64,000 nucleotides of DNA, from assembly GCF_000374465.1 (NCBI RefSeq), contig NZ_KB894534.1, positions 1 to 64,000 on the forward strand, given 5' to 3'. Positions 17,735 through 25,307 of this stretch are shown piece by piece. The notes below the pieces were generated by a model. The model was not told the DNA's origin. It saw nothing but the letters and a program-made list of their open reading frames with translations, and ran no database searches. The translations under genes and the position numbers were made by a program. The stretch comes from Ahrensia kielensis DSM 5890. Lineage in GTDB: Bacteria > Pseudomonadota > Alphaproteobacteria > Rhizobiales > Rhizobiaceae. How positions within the stretch are numbered: the first letter of the stretch is position 1; each line of letters begins with the position of its first letter.

Positions 17735-18352
17735 TCACTTGTTTAAATAGCGAAGTAGTTTATTTTTTAGTTGATATCGACCCCACCAACCTCGAATTTG
17801 AGTTGCGTAAAGCGTTGTCGGTCTAATCCGATATTCGTTATTATCGCATCTTAAGACAAATTTGCGATATGCCGCAACGATATTGGTACTTGCAGCTGTA
17901 ATTGCGGCTACCTTAATTTCGATGCCCTCGAAATTATTGATATCGTATCCTTCGTAAGTGTTATGCTTCACGCGTTGTAGTATGTTTTCCACACTTCCTA
18001 TGTCGACAAACTCGCCGCTATTGAGCGGACCTTGAAGAGTGGTTGCACTGGGCGATTTTAATTCTTCAACGGTGACTTCTGTGCGATTAGCAATGGAGGT
18101 TTCGTGAGTACCATCCTTTGTATGTACGGTTAAAATAATTTCCAAAATATAGATCGGTTCAAATCCAAGATTGCTGACAAACACCCGAGCATTCAAATTT
18201 TGACTGCCACCTAAATGTATGAGAATTTCTGTGCGGCGCTGTCTTCTAAGGCCGGAGACAAGTATCTGTAAGTAAAACAGCCATACAAAAGCTGTGAGAA
18301 TAGCCATGACAGTTTGAATTGCCGCGCTATTATCTAGCAGCCATTGCCACAT
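17735..18352 (-). CDS. hypothetical single-pass membrane protein
   Basis: 205 residues. One N-terminal membrane span at about 12-34 (TVMAILTAFVWLFYLQILVSGL), followed by a basic stop-transfer (RRQRRTE) and a beta-rich soluble domain that contains FVSNLGFEPIYILEI. I do not recognise the family, though small N-terminally anchored proteins like this are common in Rhizobiales stress regions. It is 115 bp downstream of the PRC-barrel gene on the same strand, with a hairpin between them. Confidence 0.6.
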   Translation of the reverse strand: MWQWLLDNSAAIQTVMAILTAFVWLFYLQILVSGLRRQRRTEILIHLGGSQNLNARVFVSNLGFEPIYILEIILTVHTKDGTHETSIANRTEVTVEELKSPSATTLQGPLNSGEFVDIGSVENILQRVKHNTYEGYDINNFEGIEIKVAAITAASTNIVAAYRKFVLRCDNNEYRIRPTTLYATQIRGWWGRYQLKNKLLRYLNK

Positions 18353-18422
18353 GTTAGTCTTCCCAAAATGTTGAGTTATTTATTATGATGTGACTTGAAG
18401 TAATTTCGTTATAGATAAATGG

Positions 18423-18455
18423 AACCCGTAATCAAACATTGGATGATTACGGGTT
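18423..18455 (-). terminator. hairpin downstream of the PRC-barrel gene
   Basis: A perfect 11-bp stem (18423-18433 / 18445-18455, AACCCGTAATC and its complement) with an 11-nt loop, immediately 3' of the PRC-barrel gene on the minus strand. The T tract is weak (CCATTTATC), so it is a probable but not canonical terminator. Confidence 0.5.
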
Positions 18456-18467
18456 AGATCTAGATAT

Positions 18468-18827
18468 TTAGAATGCGCCCCAATACGGCGTTACGGCATA
18501 ATATTCATGCGTTCTTTTTTCCCAGTCCGGATCATCTTGCCAGTTTTCGGTGCGTGAGGGCGAACCTTTTAGCTGCTCTTCAGTAATGTCAGTGATGTAA
18601 CCTTCCTTCGCGGTATCATAACGAAGTTTTGCCCAAGGTATGGCGTGCGATTCTTCGCCCATGCCGAGAAAACCACCAAAGTGCATTACAGCGTACGCTA
18701 CATGGCCTGATTTTTTATCTATCATGAGGTGATCGATATGTCCGACGTTGTCTCCGTCGTTACCATAGACTTCAGTTCCATTTACGTCTTTTGAGGAAAT
18801 GATATTCGATTTTTTGCTTGTAGTCAT
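18468..18827 (-). CDS. PRC-barrel domain protein
   Basis: 119 residues from the ATG at 18827, which has AAGGA at the right distance. An in-frame start 9 codons earlier is less likely. The protein is one PRC-barrel domain: SSKDVNGTEVYGNDGDNVGHIDHLMIDKKSG and AVMHFGGFLGMGEESHAIPWAKL. Stand-alone PRC-barrel proteins of this type are stress-induced and of unclear function. A GGAAC element lies on the minus strand at 18881-18885, but the matching -10 is poor. Confidence 0.85.
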   Translation of the reverse strand: MTTSKKSNIISSKDVNGTEVYGNDGDNVGHIDHLMIDKKSGHVAYAVMHFGGFLGMGEESHAIPWAKLRYDTAKEGYITDITEEQLKGSPSRTENWQDDPDWEKRTHEYYAVTPYWGAF

Positions 18828-19289
18828 TATCGTATCCTTATCTTGCCAGTTCACATAATAAATAAAAATAGGGTCAGATTGTTCCTCGTTTTAGAGGTAA
18901 AATCTGAATACGATTTAGAACTTTTCGTGAATTATCGATCTACCAAATCCGTACTTTCGAAGCGATTCCAAGCATCAATTTGAGAAGGGAATCTAGAAAA
19001 TGCACAACTCAAGGGAGGGGATTTAAGTCACATACTGAAAGAATGAAAATCTGATGCATCGCTCGCCAAAGTTATCACTTAGGTTTCTAGAAGGAAATTC
19101 ACGTGAACTTAGGTAGGTTAATATTTCTGTTCACAGATAACATGGAATGTCACTGCCGTTTACTTTAGCAAATACGAAAAAATTTAAAACACTGTGATAT
19201 ACCAGTTTGAAGTCATCAGCTCTGTCGCTTCGGATTTTGAAGGTCACTCCTTTCACGATGCGCATCAGCTAATGAGAACGATAGCTTTA
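18828..19289. other. intergenic region without a recognisable gene
   Basis: About 460 bp of AT-rich sequence between the PRC-barrel and BON genes. Only short features are visible: a 10-bp palindrome TTCACGTGAA at 19098-19107 and the GGAAC element noted for the PRC gene. Small open frames here have no RBS and no protein-like composition. Confidence 0.6.
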
Positions 19290-19574
19290 TTACTCCGGCA
19301 CAATGTTGCTAACACGGATAGAAATATGGCTTTGCACATTCTCTACCCCATTTACAGCGGAGGCAATATCGAGGCACCTTTGAACTTCCGTGGCTTGTGA
19401 CAAATATCCACTCAATATTACATGTCCACCAGATGTCACTGTAACCTCTACATCGACGGCATCGACCCTGCCATCGACAGCTAAAGCTTCTGCGATTTGT
19501 GCTTCAAGCTTAGCTTCATAGCCTTTTGCAGCGCCGGCAGGTTCGCCGAAAAATTCGGGTTCTTTGTAAACCAT
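19290..19574 (-). CDS. BON domain protein
   Basis: 94 residues with no signal peptide. Residues about 22-90 form a BON domain (LEAQIAEALAVDGRVDAVDVEVTV, GGHVILSGYLSQATEVQRCLDIA, NGVENVQSHI), a lipid- or ligand-binding fold found in OsmY and related stress proteins. The N-terminal 20 residues (MVYKEPEFFGEPAGAAKGYE) resemble cytoplasmic BON proteins of Rhizobiales. A probable EcfG-type promoter lies 67 bp upstream. Confidence 0.83.
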   Translation of the reverse strand: MVYKEPEFFGEPAGAAKGYEAKLEAQIAEALAVDGRVDAVDVEVTVTSGGHVILSGYLSQATEVQRCLDIASAVNGVENVQSHISIRVSNIVPE

Positions 19575-19640
19575 TTGTGCTCGCTTTCCATAGTTCGAAG
19601 AAATTTCATTTTATATTTCTTATAGAGGGATTTACTCGCC

Positions 19641-19665
19641 AACTAACGTTGAAGTCTTTTGTTCC
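19641..19665 (-). promoter_or_regulatory. probable EcfG-type promoter for the BON-domain gene
   Basis: On the minus strand GGAAC (19661-19665), 16-bp spacer, AGTT (19641-19644). One mismatch from GGAAC-N16-CGTT. Position and orientation fit the BON gene. Confidence 0.4.
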
Positions 19666-19767
19666 AAAAAAAGAATTTATCAGAGCGGCACGATACGTAA
19701 GTTCTGCGCTGAGAAAACTGCATGTACCCATGTCGGGATTCATCCAAGTCAGTGAAAGGAGATAGAA

Positions 19768-20349
19768 TTAATCGAATTTGCGAACACCTAAAAGCAATTG
19801 CGTTTGTAGTTTTTCACCATGAAGAACCGAAATGTCGCCTGTAGTTTCTAAAATAACAGCACGCACTTGTGCGAAGTCGAGGACGTTTGCCTCTCGTAGC
19901 TTTGCTACTACATCTTCTTCAGCAACACGTGTGGCCTTCAATGCATCGTGTAAAAATTCACCATTCCTCATAAGTAAGACTGGTTGATTTTCAACGGTCG
20001 ACTTAAATATAGCTGAAGCCTTTCGCAAACGGGCAGCAGCATATTGAATTCCTAGAAGACTTGAAATAGCGACGCAGGGCTGCAGAAATGCCACCCAGTT
20101 CGAGGCTTGGCTTGCCCCCGCTAAGAGGGATCCAGTTGCCACAGTTACCACGAAATCGAATGGTGTCATTTTTGAAAAAGAACGTAAGCCAATAATTCGA
20201 ACCACGAATATGATCCAAACAATTGCCAAGATTGATAAGAGCACTGCTCTTATAATCGTGTCATAAGGTTCAATCGATAAAAACATGTTCAGCGCCTTTG
20301 GGTGTGGGTCGATTGTACCTTCAGTGATGGTGGTGTCTCTGGTTTCCAT
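19768..20349 (-). CDS. DUF421 (YetF-like) membrane protein
   Basis: 193 residues. After a hydrophilic N terminus there are about three membrane spans (VLLSILAIVWIIFVVRIIG, DFVVTVATGSLLAG, AFLQPCVAISSLLGIQYAAA), then the cytoplasmic YetF domain (NQPVLLMRNGEFLHDALKATR, VVAKLREANVLDFAQVRAVILETTGDISVL). An internal ATG at 20286 has the better RBS (AAAGGCG) and would remove 21 residues, so the start is uncertain. Function unknown. The family is often linked to stress or spore membranes. Confidence 0.83.
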   Translation of the reverse strand: METRDTTITEGTIDPHPKALNMFLSIEPYDTIIRAVLLSILAIVWIIFVVRIIGLRSFSKMTPFDFVVTVATGSLLAGASQASNWVAFLQPCVAISSLLGIQYAAARLRKASAIFKSTVENQPVLLMRNGEFLHDALKATRVAEEDVVAKLREANVLDFAQVRAVILETTGDISVLHGEKLQTQLLLGVRKFD

Positions 20350-20658
20350 TTAATCAATGTAATTAGAGGTATCAGACTGCTGGATATTAAATTAATCAAA
20401 GCTCAAGCGGTACATTATTAAGTCGGTCATTGAAAACACAGTGAGCAATCGTAGGCAGCTTTATGAGGGCGGGCGTATTAGAAGCCCATCGGAACTGTTA
20501 ACTAGTTCGTTGCGATCTATGACTTTTACCTTTGCCTTATGATCGGCAAATTACTACCTTGATATTGCTGCACGCCAATAGAGCTATTGGCGTGCAAAAA
20601 AGTACGAGGCAACGCGATTATGGTAAATTCCCATTTTCGCCACTATTGATTTAATGCT
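20350..20658. other. intergenic region with one strong palindrome
   Basis: No gene is visible. The region contains the long inverted repeat at 20570-20595 and a GGAAC on the plus strand at about 20500 that is not followed by a plus-strand gene. Confidence 0.6.
20570..20595. repeat. 12-bp inverted repeat
   Basis: GCACGCCAATAG (20570-20581), 2-bp centre, CTATTGGCGTGC (20584-20595), a perfect repeat. On the plus strand six A follow. On the minus strand it lies about 65 bp beyond the DUF892 stop without a T tract after it. It may end the DUF892 transcript or be a protein-binding palindrome. Confidence 0.6.
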
Positions 20659-21135
20659 TTAATCAGCTTGATTGATGCTCGATACAGCGAGATTAGTAAG
20701 TTTACTATTAGCTGCCTTTTCTTGGTCCAATATACTAGTAAGCAATTCATGAGCTTCCGTATGTCCTAGCACTTTTGCCCATTCACGCAGTGTTCCATAT
20801 CGCGCTATTTCGTAGTGCTCGACAGCCTGACACGCGGCCAGAAGCCCTGCGTTTTTTGCCTCCCCAGTCGCTTCATCCATGAGCCCTTCAGCTTCTTTGA
20901 TCAGGCCTTCTATAGCGTCGCACTTTTCACCAGATGCGCTTTTACCTATGGATTTGAAAACTTTTTCAAGTGTTTTTATTTGACCTTTTGTTTCCTCTAA
21001 ATGCTCTTCAATTGCTGTCTTAAGTTTTTTACCGTTTGCAGCGTCGTGCACCTTAGGTAGAGCTTTGATCAAGGCATTTTCTGCATAATAAACATCTTGT
21101 AAAGTGTGTTCGAAAATATCTGATAGCGTTTTCAT
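20659..21135 (-). CDS. DUF892 (YciF-like) ferritin-fold stress protein
   Basis: 158 residues from the ATG at 21135 (AAGGGA just upstream). An upstream in-frame start is unsupported. The protein is an all-helical four-helix bundle with LSDIFEHTLQDVYYAENALIKALPK at the N terminus, EEHLEETKGQIKTLEKVF in helix 2, and AVEHYEIARYGTLREWAK in helix 3. These carry the conserved Glu/His metal-ligand pattern of the YciE/YciF family. The family is induced by osmotic and general stress. A textbook EcfG promoter lies 39 bp upstream. Confidence 0.9.
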   Translation of the reverse strand: MKTLSDIFEHTLQDVYYAENALIKALPKVHDAANGKKLKTAIEEHLEETKGQIKTLEKVFKSIGKSASGEKCDAIEGLIKEAEGLMDEATGEAKNAGLLAACQAVEHYEIARYGTLREWAKVLGHTEAHELLTSILDQEKAANSKLTNLAVSSINQAD

Positions 21136-21173
21136 TTTTGATCCCTTCTGTGTTTCTACTTGAAGAACTGTAG

Positions 21174-21198
21174 AACGATGGGTCACAACAAAAGTTCC
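21174..21198 (-). promoter_or_regulatory. EcfG-type (general stress) promoter of the DUF892 gene
   Basis: On the minus strand GGAAC (21194-21198), a 16-bp spacer and CGTT (21174-21177), an exact match to the EcfG consensus. An 8-bp inverted repeat (CCGCACCG at 21197-21204 and its complement at 21216-21223) abuts the -35 element. Confidence 0.7.
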
Positions 21199-21495
21199 GC
21201 ACCGATGACGTTTAACGGTGCGGATTACTGCTTAAAGATAAACCTCAACAATGTAATTATGATGTTGATCTGATGGAGATTACATTATGCAGTAAGTCCT
21301 TTTCTCTTGCATGTTATGAGTCTTCACAGCGGTAAGCTTATTCACGATATACGTGTTTATTTTGCCCTGATCTGGGCGCACAACCCACATCGCTCAGAAT
21401 GAATTACTCGGGAAACACACCAGATGAACGCTTTAAAGTTTAGAAGCAGATCTGGCCCGCAATGACCAGCGCTATACTGACTCACCCCCATCAAC
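21199..21495. other. intergenic region without a recognisable gene
   Basis: Beyond the inverted repeat at 21197-21223, nothing is recognisable between the DUF892 promoter and the 3' end of the NhaC gene. A 60-codon open frame on the minus strand that overlaps the NhaC terminus has no RBS and unusual composition. Confidence 0.5.
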
Positions 21496-22989
21496 TTAGG
21501 TAACTGCAGTCTCATCATAAGCAAGTTCGTGATCACCAAGATCCATTATCTCTTCGTTCTGCTTTGCCCATTCTGAACGGTCCTTTTCGGTTGCCATAGG
21601 CGAAAACAAGTTGGTCAACGCATAGAATATACCGATCAGCGGAGCAGTCCAGCAGGCAAAAGCGAGAGGAATATAAAGTAGATTAGTCATGTTGCCATCC
21701 ATAACGCCCAAACTAAGTGCTGAGATCACGAAAGCGCCGCCTGCGTTCCATGGGATCAGTGGGCTCATCATCGTTCCGCCTTCTTCAACCGCCCGACTAA
21801 GGTTTAATGTTGAATACCCCATGCCGCGGTAAAGAGGTGCAAACATCCGACCTGGTAAGGCGATAGAGATGTAGGGATCTCCTGCAACCATATTAGTCGC
21901 AAACGCGGTACCAATTGCCGACGTTTGCACAGCGGCAAAGCTTTTCACGCGGCTGATGATCGCCATAATAATAGCTTCCAAGCAACCGGTCCGCTCCAAA
22001 GCGCCGCCAAACCCAAGCGCAATCAGCATCAGAGAGATGGTCCACATCATAGATTGAATACCACCTGCATTGAGAAGAGTATCAATATCCGCGATACCCG
22101 TTTCGATAGAATAACCTGATTGTGCGAACGTGAACACATCATGAAGGCCAACACCCTGCCAGAAGATTGCGACAATGGCACCTGCAATCACACCTGCAAA
22201 AAGAGATGGCAGCGGTGGTTTTTTCATGAGTGCCAGCCCTACCACAATTACTGCTGGAATTAGCGGTACAAAACCAAGATTAAACCGCTCTGTTAGTCCA
22301 GATGTAATCTGATTGATGCTGGTGACATCGCCAACGGTTTCACCAATCAGCAAAAATCCAGCAGCAATGTAAATCGTCAGTGCAATCAGCATCGCCGGTA
22401 CTGTTGTTGGTAACATGTTCTTAATATGGTCGAAAACATTTGTGCCAGTGACCGCCGGAGCCAGATTGGTGGTATCGGACAATGGCGACACTTTATCGCC
22501 GAAAAAAGCCCCCGAAACAACAGCACCTGCAGTCCAATAAGCAGGAATGCCGAAGCCTGCACCGATGCCCATCAGAGCCAAGCCAATCGTACCAACTGTC
22601 CCCCAGCTCGTTCCCAGCGAAAGCGAAACAACAGCACAAAGAATCATTGCAGCAGCCAGAAAAATAGAAGGTGTAAGCAACGTGAGGCCGTAGTAAATTA
22701 ACGTAGGCACAGTACCCGATGCTATCCAGACACCGATAATCATTCCAACAACGATCAATACGGCCAGAGAGGGCATCGAAACATGTATTACGTGGAAAAC
22801 ACCTTCTCGGATATCCATCCAACCTTGTCCGCGCAGCACACCTAGCAAAGAAGTAATGGCTAAGCCCAAAATTAAGGGGATGTGAGGCGTAAAATCACCA
22901 TAGTAGAACAGCTGAAGTGCAAGTAAACCAAGTGTCAATACAACTGGTAAAAGCGCCAGAGGTAGAGATGGCAGGTTATTTTTATCCAT
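21496..22989 (-). CDS. nhaC: NhaC-family Na+/H+ antiporter
   Basis: 497 residues with about 11-12 membrane spans. The family landmarks are SLGTSWGTVGTIGLALMGIG, GAVVSGAFFGDKVSPLSDTTNLAPAVTGTNVFDHI (the conserved GD-S-SDTTN block), FATNMVAGDPYISIALPGRM, and EEGGTMMSPLIPWNAGGAF. It should exchange cytoplasmic Na+ (or an organic solute) for H+ at the inner membrane. It is transcribed alone. NhaC-superfamily members include malate-lactate antiporters, so the exact substrate is uncertain. Confidence 0.9.
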   Translation of the reverse strand: MDKNNLPSLPLALLPVVLTLGLLALQLFYYGDFTPHIPLILGLAITSLLGVLRGQGWMDIREGVFHVIHVSMPSLAVLIVVGMIIGVWIASGTVPTLIYYGLTLLTPSIFLAAAMILCAVVSLSLGTSWGTVGTIGLALMGIGAGFGIPAYWTAGAVVSGAFFGDKVSPLSDTTNLAPAVTGTNVFDHIKNMLPTTVPAMLIALTIYIAAGFLLIGETVGDVTSINQITSGLTERFNLGFVPLIPAVIVVGLALMKKPPLPSLFAGVIAGAIVAIFWQGVGLHDVFTFAQSGYSIETGIADIDTLLNAGGIQSMMWTISLMLIALGFGGALERTGCLEAIIMAIISRVKSFAAVQTSAIGTAFATNMVAGDPYISIALPGRMFAPLYRGMGYSTLNLSRAVEEGGTMMSPLIPWNAGGAFVISALSLGVMDGNMTNLLYIPLAFACWTAPLIGIFYALTNLFSPMATEKDRSEWAKQNEEIMDLGDHELAYDETAVT

Positions 22990-23289
22990 TTTATCTGTTT
23001 CCCTAATTACTATTGTTATGCCGTGATATGCATACTTATAGTTTCTTACTTATTGCAGGAATGAAAAATGGAAAGGCCAGACTTTTCAGTAACAAAGTTT
23101 ATTCATACTGCTTGCGCGATTTATTCCATATTTTAGGGCTCTTAAATCATGCTCCTATATTGCACATGATCCGTAGTCTTAAGCATATCAGGCTTCGGTG
23201 ACTGAGCGTGGAATGTGATGTTGGTTGAGTTTGCACCATTGCTGATTTGCGACCGATAAATAGGGCTATTTACTGGGGGGCAGATCACG
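22990..23289. other. intergenic region without a recognisable gene
   Basis: About 300 bp upstream of NhaC, reaching an IS end fragment at 23290. It must hold the NhaC promoter. The last 50 bp may belong to the IS remnant. A 62-codon open frame here shows no coding character. Confidence 0.5.
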
Positions 23290-23347
23290 GCATAATGATT
23301 TCTTGTGTGGTCTTTTGCGTCCGTTTAAGGTTCCGCTGACAACACCG
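23290..23347 (+). mobile_element. right-end fragment of an IS6-family element
   Basis: The sequence CATAATGATT..CTTGTGTGG..CTTTT aligns with the right end of the copy at 27285-28130 (28073-28130). It finishes with GGTTCCGCTGACAACACCG, the near-perfect inverse of that copy's left terminus (CGGTGTTGTCAGGGGAAC). It stops 7 bp from the 3' end of the GntR gene. Confidence 0.7.
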
Positions 23348-23354
23348 TCTTAAT

Positions 23355-24080
23355 TCAGTGAGATATATCGTTGATAATCTGAATTGTATGCTCAGGCAGT
23401 GATCTATCTTCAAAAATATCCGGATTAACCTCTGCAAGGTGAGGTAAGGCCAATAGGATTTCGCGCAAATGTTCGCGCATCGCTTTGTCAGCTGCGTCTG
23501 GTTCGCCAGAGCGAATAGCAGATACAATATTCCTATGCTGTTCAATGAGCCGTTTCATGGGAGTCGCGATACCTAGACTCAAATAACGGACCCGATCGAT
23601 TTCGTTGCGTGCACCTTCAACTGTTTTAAGGGCGTAATCGCACTGAACTATATTCGCGATTGCACGGTGGAAAAAGTTATCACTGCGGTTGAACCGATTA
23701 AAGTTATCTTCACTGAAGGCTTGGTCTTGCTCTTCAAGCAATTCATCAAGAAAATCAATATCTTTTGGCTTTGCTAAACGAGTAGCATTGCGCACCAACG
23801 AACATTCGACGGCTTCTCGTACTAATCTTGCGTCAGCGACCCTACGGACTGATATTTTGCTAACATATGTTCCGCGGCTTGGACGTATTTCTACCAAGCC
23901 AGCTTCTGATAGTTTAATGAAAGCCTCGCGAACGGGCTGGCGACTAACGCCATACTTAAGGGATATTTCCTTCTCCGATAGGGCTTCGCCTGGATTGAAG
24001 CGCATTTCAATAATAGCCATTCGCAGCTCAAAAAACAGTTGCGGCGCTATAGGTTGATCAAGCCGAAGAGGATTTATCAT
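23355..24080 (-). CDS. GntR-family (FadR/FCD) transcriptional regulator
   Basis: 241 residues. The N-terminal winged helix (GEALSEKEISLKYGVSRQPVREAFIKLSEAGLV, then RGTYVSKIS) is followed by an FCD ligand domain with the metal-type residues in DNFFHRAI, EQHRNIVSAI and MREHLREIL. It is divergent from the TRAP operon at 24205 and a perfect 16-bp palindrome lies in the shared control region, so it is very likely the local repressor responding to the transported organic acid. Its 3' end lies next to an IS remnant. Confidence 0.9.
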   Translation of the reverse strand: MINPLRLDQPIAPQLFFELRMAIIEMRFNPGEALSEKEISLKYGVSRQPVREAFIKLSEAGLVEIRPSRGTYVSKISVRRVADARLVREAVECSLVRNATRLAKPKDIDFLDELLEEQDQAFSEDNFNRFNRSDNFFHRAIANIVQCDYALKTVEGARNEIDRVRYLSLGIATPMKRLIEQHRNIVSAIRSGEPDAADKAMREHLREILLALPHLAEVNPDIFEDRSLPEHTIQIINDISH

Positions 24081-24092
24081 CTAATTTCCATT

Positions 24093-24120
24093 TTGCATTT
24101 TACGTTTTGCATATTATACA
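24093..24120 (+). promoter_or_regulatory. putative sigma-70 type promoter of the TRAP operon
   Basis: TTGCAT (24093-24098), 16-bp spacer, TATACA (24115-24120), directed at the TRAP genes. The -10 is immediately followed by the palindrome at 24123. Confidence 0.4.
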
Positions 24121-24122
24121 CT

Positions 24123-24138
24123 ACCATACCGGTATGGT
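24123..24138. promoter_or_regulatory. perfect 16-bp palindrome, probable GntR operator
   Basis: ACCATACC/GGTATGGT is fully symmetric and sits between the divergent GntR and TRAP genes, directly downstream of a putative -10 element. A bound dimer would block transcription of the TRAP operon and could autoregulate gntR. Confidence 0.6.
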
Positions 24139-24204
24139 GAAGATGTATTTTCTGGAGGGAGAACGTCACCAGCTTATTTGAAACATTTAAGGGAGGGTAC
24201 TAAC

Positions 24205-25239
24205 ATGAATGACAAATCTAACAAAAGATTCTCAATTAACAGGCGTCAGCTAATTGGGGGCGGAGTTGCGACGCTTGCAATGCCTGCATTGATTTCCAAC
24301 GCATTCAGTCAGGAAAAATTTGTTTGTAAAATTGCTCACTCTGAAGCAATTGGATCACCTTTTACAAACGCATTTGATAAATGGGCAAAAATATTAAACG
24401 AACGCAGTGAGGGGCGCATTGATGCTCAGCATTTCCCTGCTAGCCAGCTTGGTGGTCTAGCACAGTTGCTGGAGATGAGCCGTATTGGTACTGTTCAGGT
24501 TACAGCCGCAGGCCCTGATAGTGAAGAAGCTATAGCGCCTGAGATTGCAGCTACGGCTGGTGCACCTGGCTTTATATATAAAAATGAAGCGCATGTTGAT
24601 GCGGTTCTGCAGGGCGATATTGGTGACGAAATCAGCAAAATTGCACGTGAAAAAACGGGCGTTGAGTTCATTGCTTATGGTGAAGTTGGCTTCAGACATT
24701 TGCTGACCAAAGAACCGGTCACAGGTCTTGCTAGCCTTCAAGGTGTTAAGCTGCGCGTTCCAGAGGTCAATATATGGGTAGAGTTTTGGAAGGCCTTGGG
24801 CGCTAACCCAACACCATTGCCGTATTCTGAGCAGTATTCTGCACTTTCAACTGGCATCATTGATGGGCTTGATTCAGACTATTTCTCTGTGCTCGGCTTT
24901 AAATGGCATGAGCAGGCTAAAAATATCACGCCTACATATCACTGGTTCTTGCCAAAGGCTATTCGCATGAATGCTGCATGGCTTGATTCATTACCTGCTG
25001 ATTTGCAGGAACTATGCCGCACCTCTGCGAAAGAAGTGTTTGGTGAACAACGCACAATTAACCGCGCAGGTGCTGACAAAGCACTTGAAGACCTCAAAGC
25101 GGTTGGCTGTACAGTTCAACCATTCCCTGCTGAAGAACGTGCAAAATGGGAAGAGAAAACGGACTTCCTATTTGAAAAAATGGGTGAAGCAAGCCCAGAA
25201 ACAGCTGAAATGATCGCTAAGATTCGCGCTTTAGGCTGA
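24205..25239 (+). CDS. TRAP transporter substrate-binding protein (DctP family)
   Basis: 344 residues from ATG 24205 (AAGGGAGGG upstream). An in-frame start at 24178 precedes that RBS and is rejected. It has a Tat-type signal (NRRQLIGGGVATLAMPAL) cleaved near SNAFSQ, so it is a periplasmic protein. DctP features are GSPFTNAFDKWAKIL, FPASQLGG, and LRVPEVNIWVEFWKALGANPTPLPYSEQYSALSTGIIDG, which includes the carboxylate-binding Arg. The ligand is probably a carboxylic acid. It is divergent from a GntR regulator and followed by a terminator-like hairpin and the fused permease. Confidence 0.92.
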   Translation: MNDKSNKRFSINRRQLIGGGVATLAMPALISNAFSQEKFVCKIAHSEAIGSPFTNAFDKWAKILNERSEGRIDAQHFPASQLGGLAQLLEMSRIGTVQVTAAGPDSEEAIAPEIAATAGAPGFIYKNEAHVDAVLQGDIGDEISKIAREKTGVEFIAYGEVGFRHLLTKEPVTGLASLQGVKLRVPEVNIWVEFWKALGANPTPLPYSEQYSALSTGIIDGLDSDYFSVLGFKWHEQAKNITPTYHWFLPKAIRMNAAWLDSLPADLQELCRTSAKEVFGEQRTINRAGADKALEDLKAVGCTVQPFPAEERAKWEEKTDFLFEKMGEASPETAEMIAKIRALG

Positions 25240-25255
25240 TCCTCCCAACAACTTA

Positions 25256-25282
25256 CCCGCCCTAAAACTGGGCGGGTTTTTT
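25256..25282 (+). terminator. intercistronic terminator/attenuator
   Basis: CCCGCCC (25256-25262), 7-nt loop, GGGCGGG (25270-25276) and six T. It lies between the TRAP binding-protein gene and the permease gene of the same operon, so it probably lowers permease expression relative to the binding protein. Confidence 0.8.
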
Positions 25283-25307
25283 ACGACTTTGATTACGGGG
25301 AAATTAG

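Noticed and set aside
21357-21539. 60-codon open frame at the NhaC 3' end
   Set aside because: It overlaps the NhaC terminus in another frame, with no RBS and no protein-like composition.
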